64,000 nt of DNA from NCBI GenBank assembly GCA_021613375.1, contig CM038715.1, positions 2,858,378 to 2,922,377 on the forward strand. The letters run 5' to 3'. Position 1 is the first letter of the stretch. Each line of letters begins with the position of its first letter. The notes beneath the pieces are model-generated. The model had not been told where the DNA came from, ran no database searches, and saw nothing but the letters and a program-made list of their open reading frames with translations. Positions 58,291-64,000 of this stretch are shown one piece after another. The position numbers and the translations under genes are program-made. Source of the DNA: Megaleporinus macrocephalus. Taxonomy: Eukaryota; Chordata; Actinopteri; Characiformes; Anostomidae.

Positions 58291-58532
58291 TGCACGGGTT
58301 TCTGGGTTATTAGTTTTGTGCTAGCTACCAGATCTACCAGATCGTTCATGGAGGTTAGAAGACCCATTCTTCTGGATATCTCTCTGGAATCTGTTTTTAG
58401 TTCATTTATTTGTATCATCCTCGTCCCATCCTTGTGCAAACAGATCATCTTCTCCTCAGACACATCTCCAAACAATGAAGGAACAGCTTGTACTTTATGG
58501 TTGACGAGAAACGTCACGAATGAACAGTACAA
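58254..58532 (-). pseudogene. unidentified coding-like fragment (92 codons)
   Basis: The minus-strand frame has balanced amino-acid composition: VPSLFGDVSEEKMICLHKDG, then TRMIQINELKTDSREISRRM, then GLLTSMNDLVDLV. It does not come from a tandem repeat. The last 12 codons (after TQKP) run into the MITE-family sequence shared with 8716-8775, so the coding-like part ends at a repeat junction near 58290. I do not recognise the family. The plus strand is also open here, which weakens the case. Confidence 0.35.
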
Positions 58533-58540
58533 ACTATAAA

Positions 58541-59870
58541 GAACTAATTACATAAAAGTTTACGAACATACTTTAAATGACCTATCGGGTGACGCTGCAG
58601 CTGTAGTGTCATAACAGGGGTCATAACACCCCTGGGGTGAGTGCGTATATGTGTATGGCTGAATCATTCAGAGCCGGAGAACATTTGGAGTCACTTTAAA
58701 AGCTTCCTCCTATTCATGTGTTCTCAATTCCACTAAGTAAGCGTAAATCAAAACACAAAAGTACCGAACAGCATCAACATACAACACACATCTCTCCTTA
58801 CACACTCGAGACATACACACACACACACGTGACGCAACGCTGCGAGACTCAGCTGCACGGTACAGGTACAGCTCAGTCATAACAACTGTCACAGAGCATT
58901 GAGGGTTAGGCTGCCTCTAGATAAACACCACTAACAATAACTACTGGCCTTTCTGCCTCTTCGATTGGCATGCGTGTGAGACAGACTAATTCAAAGCTGA
59001 AGCTCTTTTAACTACCATCCTGTATCACAGGCGAGTGTGTGTGTGTTCGTAGCACTGCTGATACAGACATGGCCCGTGTAGCAAGCTGACAGCTTAAAGT
59101 GAAACCAGCTTCTCCGGCAGACTCGGAGAGATAATGGGGAGGAGGAGGAGGAGGCAGGAGGGAAGAGCGGAGAAAATGACTAAGCTATGAAAGCTGAAGT
59201 GAGAGAGAGGAAGACAACCTTAACAAAAGACTAACAAAAAGTAGAATTATGGTCCATATCACAGTTACTGAGAAGAGAAACTCAAAGCTAGAGTAATAAA
59301 GTCCAGCCCAGCGATGGCGACTGGTCATTCAGGTGGCTAGCATACGGATCTGCATTCCTCAAACTCGTCCCTGAAAGTTCAAAGCACTGCACGACCTAGT
59401 GACATCCATGCCTCAGCACACACACTCAGACATCCTATGCATACATTTAATAAAACAAAATTTAAAAAAACCTGCATCTTCATAACAGTAGGTGTAGGAG
59501 CGGGTTTAACATTGGGGGCTAATATGAATCAAAGCCCACCCTATCTTATAATTATGACCTATAAGCTGATTCCACTGTAGGTAAGGTAGTAAATCACTGT
59601 ATGTATAGAGACGTAGAACAACATTTGTGGAATTACAGTAAATTACTAATAAATAAACTAAATAAAACATTATCTGTACTTCAGTTGTGTGTTTCCTGCC
59701 TGTGGTTTCATGTTGGTCCTGTTTGGAGTGTTGTGTTTCTGAGACAGTGCTGTGAGGTGAACCTGATCTGAACAGATCTTTGGTTATTCAGAATGTCTAT
59801 TACATATTACAGCTTTCTAGTATATATTAGGCTTAGAGATAGCGCTGCACTGGTATATATATATATATAT
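58541..59870. other. intron stretch without recognised feature
   Basis: Unique sequence with a short ACAC run at 58814-58828 and a GGA-rich patch at 59138-59165. A TA run at 59854-59870 precedes the MITE. Confidence 0.45.
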
Positions 59871-60322
59871 TTGAGATGGACTGATCACCGTTTCCGATTC
59901 CAATCGCTGATCACCTTTCAGCGTAATCGGCCGATAGCCGATACCGATAGAGGGCGGGATATACGCCACGGCAGGGCTACATGTAATTATTAGCGCAAGC
60001 GAGTCATGAAACATGATCTAAACTGGTTTATTACCATTTTTTATGAGCTCATGTGAAATATTTGTGTAATATTTTTAACAAAATTATCAGTAAATTAACA
60101 AAGTAAATCAAACAAATATCACCAATACTGTAATCATTCAGTTTAGACCCTTAATTTGAAACAAAAAAGCAAGTTGGAAATACAAACTAGGCTCATTGGT
60201 TTAACACCATCAATCGGCTCTCGGGATCGGCTAAATTTGAAGAAATATCGGCCGATATCACCGTTCACATATTTTGATTTAAAAATCAGCCGATACATAG
60301 CCGATCGATCCTTCCATCTCTA
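59871..60322. mobile_element. complete GATCGGC-rich MITE
   Basis: The ends TTGAGATGGACTGATC and, inverted, TAGAGATGGAAGGATCGATC bracket 452 bp. Inside each end are CGATCGGC/GCCGATA palindromic words (GGCCGATAGCCGATACCGAT at the left; CGGCCGATATCACCG and CAGCCGATACATAGCCGATC at the right), so each end can fold on itself. Fragments lie at 8712, 34738 and 57895. Flanks are AT-rich, making a target duplication uncertain. Confidence 0.75.
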
Positions 60323-60628
60323 ATAATAATACAGATAAATATGTAAAACAACAGCTCATCCCAGTATAACATTTTCTCAACCACTTACTAAGAAGGCATG
60401 TATGTATCATATATGTATCTGTGACACTATAGAGTGCTGGCAAGCTGATAAACACCAAGTTCAGGCTAATTTTAACACTCTGCTCGTATAAACTACATAA
60501 GATGTTCAGCATCACTTATCATGCACAATATTAGTTTACTACATTTTCACAAACCGACTGCTGAACCATACGAGCTGAAAAAAATCGAATAGCGGTAACC
60601 GCGGTAACTTTAGCATTTGTCTATCTAA
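60323..60628. other. intron spacer
   Basis: Nothing recognised. Confidence 0.5.
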
Positions 60629-61312
60629 GGCCGTTTTCACACCTGTAGTTGTTTCTCTGGTCCGGATCAGTTAATGAGTTTGTTTATTGGAGTGTTTCCT
60701 CCTCGGTTAAGTTTGTTTTCACACAGACAAAAACCGAAACGCTCCAAAACGCGCCCCAACAAACCACGTGAGCACGTCGTCTCCTCTGATTGGTCAGAGC
60801 TATCTGGCGTGCGAGCGAGAAAGTGAACACAGGAAGAAGATCCGGTTTTCTAAACTACTGCACATTTCTTGTAGAGCGTATCACGGAGCAGCGGCAGAGA
60901 CAGCATCTGTTCATAGCTGTAATAATAATCTGATAATAAACCAAACTACAGCCCACCTGCAGACCACCCAGCTCACTCCAAACATCAAGTAGACAACGTC
61001 CCTCACTGATAGTCCAAGAGACACCTCGCTTCATTGTCCTCGCCCTGTTAGCTGCTACAGTTCTCCAGTTTTCTGTTTACACCATCTGCTGCATCCCATA
61101 ATGCAAAGCACATCTGGCTGCAGGAGATGTTTAGATCAAACTTGTGGAGGACACCTAATGCTTGGGTCAGATCGAGTTTGGGTTATGTTCTCACCACTGG
61201 ACTGAGACTACCTCCTCTCGAGGGTCTCGAGGTTGTTTTGGTCCGAACCCGAGTGTGATTACTGTTTACACACCTGCCAAAACGAACCGAGTCAGTTTTA
61301 ACCGAGTCACTA
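60629..61312. mobile_element. probable DNA-transposon-derived repeat
   Basis: Begins GGCCGTTTTCACACCTGTAG and near the right contains TTGGTCCGAACCCGAGTGTG and ACCGAGTCAGTTTTAACCGA. It is rich in GGTCCG/CGGACC-type and CGAACC words, the look of fish elements that start GGCCGTTTTCACACCT. Ends and superfamily are not proven. Confidence 0.4.
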
Positions 61313-61752
61313 GTGCTGGTGAGTCCATCTCGTTTTAAGCCGCAGGTGATCCACTACGTCCTTCTGTGTTTTCAGTGTGGCATAAAGGTAAGGCAGGGGT
61401 CTCCGCCGGTGTGCCCACCTGGTTATACATATTTAGATGCTGTGCATTGTGACGTAGCGTGTCCAGCGTGCCAGTCATGCTCAGACCGGCTGGGTCTCAA
61501 AGCCACAGGTCAGGTGAGGTGAGACTGAGTCCGGCCTAATTAAAGCTCTAGGCTTCTGTGTTATAGGTAGAGTTCATGTGAGAGGCATGAAGCACTGAAG
61601 TGATTTCAGTCACTTCTCTCCACAACAGAGCAGTGCACAGAACACCCCCCCCACACACACCCCCCCACACACACCCCCCAGTCATCACCTTCTGAAATAC
61701 GGGCTGAGGGGCTGATGTCACCACGCTGCAGGCCAACACACAGATGGACCTA

Positions 61753-61788
<36 letters not shown>

Positions 61789-62471
61789 CCTATGGAAGTT
61801 TCCGCGGCCGAGTGTCCGGCTCAGGGTTCCGGGTTGGATCTATCTCCTTCATGGTCTGCTTCTGGTCAGGCCAAAGCCAGTCCCCATTAACCCCGCTTTA
61901 CGTCTCCTCGCACGACTGTTATTTACTATGATCCGGAAAATGTTACGCACGCTCCGCCAGACGTGCACCCTGACGTTGAGCGTGTCATACGAATCGGTGC
62001 TGTGATCACTGCATTAATTGTGCTCGAGGTTTTATAGGCAGACAGGAACTGAGACTGGATTCGCACCTCGGGGTGGTCCTGGAAAAGTCATCATCAAGAC
62101 TAATGCCTCCATCACACACACGTCAGCTTTTCCTCATGGCCCTTGTTTAGAGTATTTGATGGTGGGATGTAATTTTTTTTTTTTTAAAGTGGAGGTGTAG
62201 GACAAAGGCCATGTGCAGGCCATGGAGTTTTCAACCGGCTCGTGTGTAGAGAGAGAGAAACACACTGTGTGTATGTATATGTGTGTACATTAGTGTGCTA
62301 AAGTCAGAACACCCGGTCACTCCGATGGAATCATGGGACAGGACAGTGTGCCGGGGCTGCATACTTAAAAGTGTGGTGCAGTACGTCATCTGGGGACTTT
62401 TTGCGTACTGCTGGACGAATACTATTTATTTGGACACTCTAGTCGTTCACAATCATTTTTCATATCAGGTG
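61313..62471. other. intron stretch with C-rich and (CA)n runs
   Basis: C-rich runs at 61645-61680, (CA)n at 61757-61786, T-run at 62171-62184. 61380-61540 is open on the plus strand with several Cys (PACQSC) but has no family match. Confidence 0.4.
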
Positions 62472-63413
62472 CTATCGATATATATCACGATATAAATCAA
62501 ATCACTATTGCTATTTTACTTTAAGTGAGAAATAAAGAAATCAAGATTAAAAAATTTTGTTAAATTGTTTTTATCCTCTGATAAATTTTTTTTTTATATA
62601 TACATACATATACATATATATATATATATAGCGGTGAGTCGACTCTCTGTCTGCTCTAATGAGGAGTTGTTGGTTTAGAGATTCTGTTTTCAGTAGAAAA
62701 TAAAGTTTCCTACTCGGGATTTTTGGTTATAAAGTTAACTTTTCTTCAGCGTTCTCACTCAAACTCCTACAATATACATATTTATCTTTATCAATTATTA
62801 AATTATGTCGATTAGCATAATGTATGTCGATGCGTCTCAAATATGGCTGCTCCCACTGAAAGCATGGATTTATCCGGAGCTGCAGCTACAAACAATCACT
62901 CACGTTCATCTAACGTTGTGGGAATGTTTCACACAGAAACACAACAGTGTGGTGCTCTGTCAGCTCTGCACAGTGGAGATGACCACAACAGTACAACTGC
63001 TACACACGAGACCTTGAAGATCAAACATCCCGTAGAGCTTCATCAACACAGCAGCAGAACAGCACCTGTTTACCTGTTTATCTTATATTATAGATTATTT
63101 ATAGATTATTAACACGTGTATCATGTTTCTTTCAGTAGTAGTTTAACGTTTTCTCTTATTTTCTCTTATTTTATTCTCTCTGCTCGACTGTGACGCTGCA
63201 GTAACCAGATTACTAGTACGTGGGTTAAACTGCCACTGCGTCTACACTCTGTACTGTGAGCTTCAACCAAACATGAAATAACTGGAACTCTAGTTCAGCC
63301 ACCTGATTGGTTTGTTGTCTCTCAAAACATGGACGGAACTTAATTCTATCAACTTTCTATCGACTAACATTATTTTGAGATAATTATCGTTATCGTTTTA
63401 TCACCCAGCCCTA
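62472..63413 (+). mobile_element. BED-finger hAT-like element, inverted partial copy
   Basis: Reverse-oriented relative of 7486-8708. 63413 marks the TATCACCCAGCCCTA end; the other terminus is lost near 62472. It contains the same broken BED finger: LWECFTQKHNSVVLCQLCT in one plus frame (62805-63017), LKIKHPVELHQH in the other (62843-63112). Identity in the shared coding part is very high by eye, suggesting recent or shared origin. Confidence 0.75.
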
Positions 63414-64000
63414 TTCTCATCCTTGTGTATCCCTAACGTGATAAAGAACTTTGTTTATCTGTATGTGCGCGTGTACAATGCAGTAAGAGACGCCAAGTTA
63501 TGTGTTATAGTGAGCAGTAAGCACCCTTATGTGTTGGCCAACTCACAACATGTTTAAAGAAACACAAACGGTGGACAATGACACATAAGTATGAGGACAT
63601 GTGTATGGTACCAATCAGAAGATGATGGGCCCCCTTTGGAGCCCATTTCCTCCCTTTCCATCTTTCTCCCTATTCTCTTCTTTTTCCACACACTTCCATG
63701 TGCAGAGCACATTCACCGTTCGTACCACGGCCCAAGTATCTGTACTTATTCTGCCAAATATAACGAAATCTGAAAATAAATGAGTGCAGTTGGTGAAGGC
63801 AGACGGAAAGCAGAGATCTGCAGTCTCTTGTTTTAATGAGCGAGTGGTGTACAGAGGTGGCTGATATGGTATTATCATCAGAACAGTTCACATCATGGTT
63901 AGATTTTCTGGGCATATTGTGGCAAACTTGAAATAATGATGCAATTAATGTAGCTGTCCTTGTTAGTGAAACAATTAAAGTGAATCCTCGTTCATAAAAT
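63414..64000. other. intron to window end, nothing recognised
   Basis: Unique sequence; short open frames on both strands at 63591-63915 lack family or splice support. No SH3 exon of mpp7 found here. Confidence 0.45.

Noticed and set aside
57000..64000. Search for SH3 and upstream exons of mpp7
   Set aside because: No minus-strand segment resembling the SH3 ALFDY or the linker upstream of the microexons was seen.

Overview
The window is vertebrate nuclear DNA, almost certainly from a teleost fish. Its only convincing gene is a MAGUK-family gene, mpp7 (PALS/MPP7 type), broken into short exons with GT/AG splice sites over tens of kilobases. The rest is intron packed with fish-type LINE ends, hAT-like DNA elements, foldback elements, microsatellites and long minisatellites. 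I see no tRNA, rRNA, CRISPR or prokaryotic operon structure. The fish order cannot be settled from this sequence.

The gene is on the minus strand and spans the whole window. Its 5' half (L27, PDZ and SH3 coding exons) should lie beyond 64000 and its last exon(s) before base 1. In transcript order the recognised exons are two small in-phase microexons (56707-56687 and 55576-55535), the HOOK/start-of-GK exon (36232-36062), and four guanylate-kinase-domain exons (22963-22883, 19975-19882, 14583-14475, 9388-9245). Every junction keeps the reading frame (phases 1-1-1-1-1-2-0, then 0 at the last donor). Together the exons read from the inter-SH3/GK linker to about two thirds of the way through the GK domain.

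Intron layout from left to right. 1-9.2 kb: two copies of one hAT-like element (one with an 8-bp target duplication), a LINE 3' end, a 2-kb array of 21-bp units, a (CA)n tract, and a hAT element carrying a decayed BED zinc finger. 9.4-20 kb: a long composite hAT copy holding a gene-like exon fragment, local direct duplications, and a (CT)n tract that abuts a splice acceptor. 20-29 kb: a polypurine block, a 44-45-bp minisatellite, and an inverted second copy of the exon fragment with a 43-bp repeat expansion. 29-36 kb: a foldback element joined to a 36-bp array. 36-46 kb: a hAT nested inside a hAT, a second copy of the nested family, and a hAT element with a 44-bp array and target duplication. 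46-54 kb: a pure 34-base G run, a LINE whose C-terminal coding region has expanded into about thirty 48-bp units, a 3.1-kb foldback element with about 57 units of 36 bp, and a dead L2-type LINE. 54-64 kb: further inverted-repeat elements, the two microexons, and several MITEs.

Most long open reading frames here are artefacts of tandem repeats whose period is a multiple of three. The most notable features are the microexon pair in the HOOK region, the microsatellite acting as a polypyrimidine tract, and the recurrent growth of long-unit tandem arrays with higher-order periodicity inside different transposon families.
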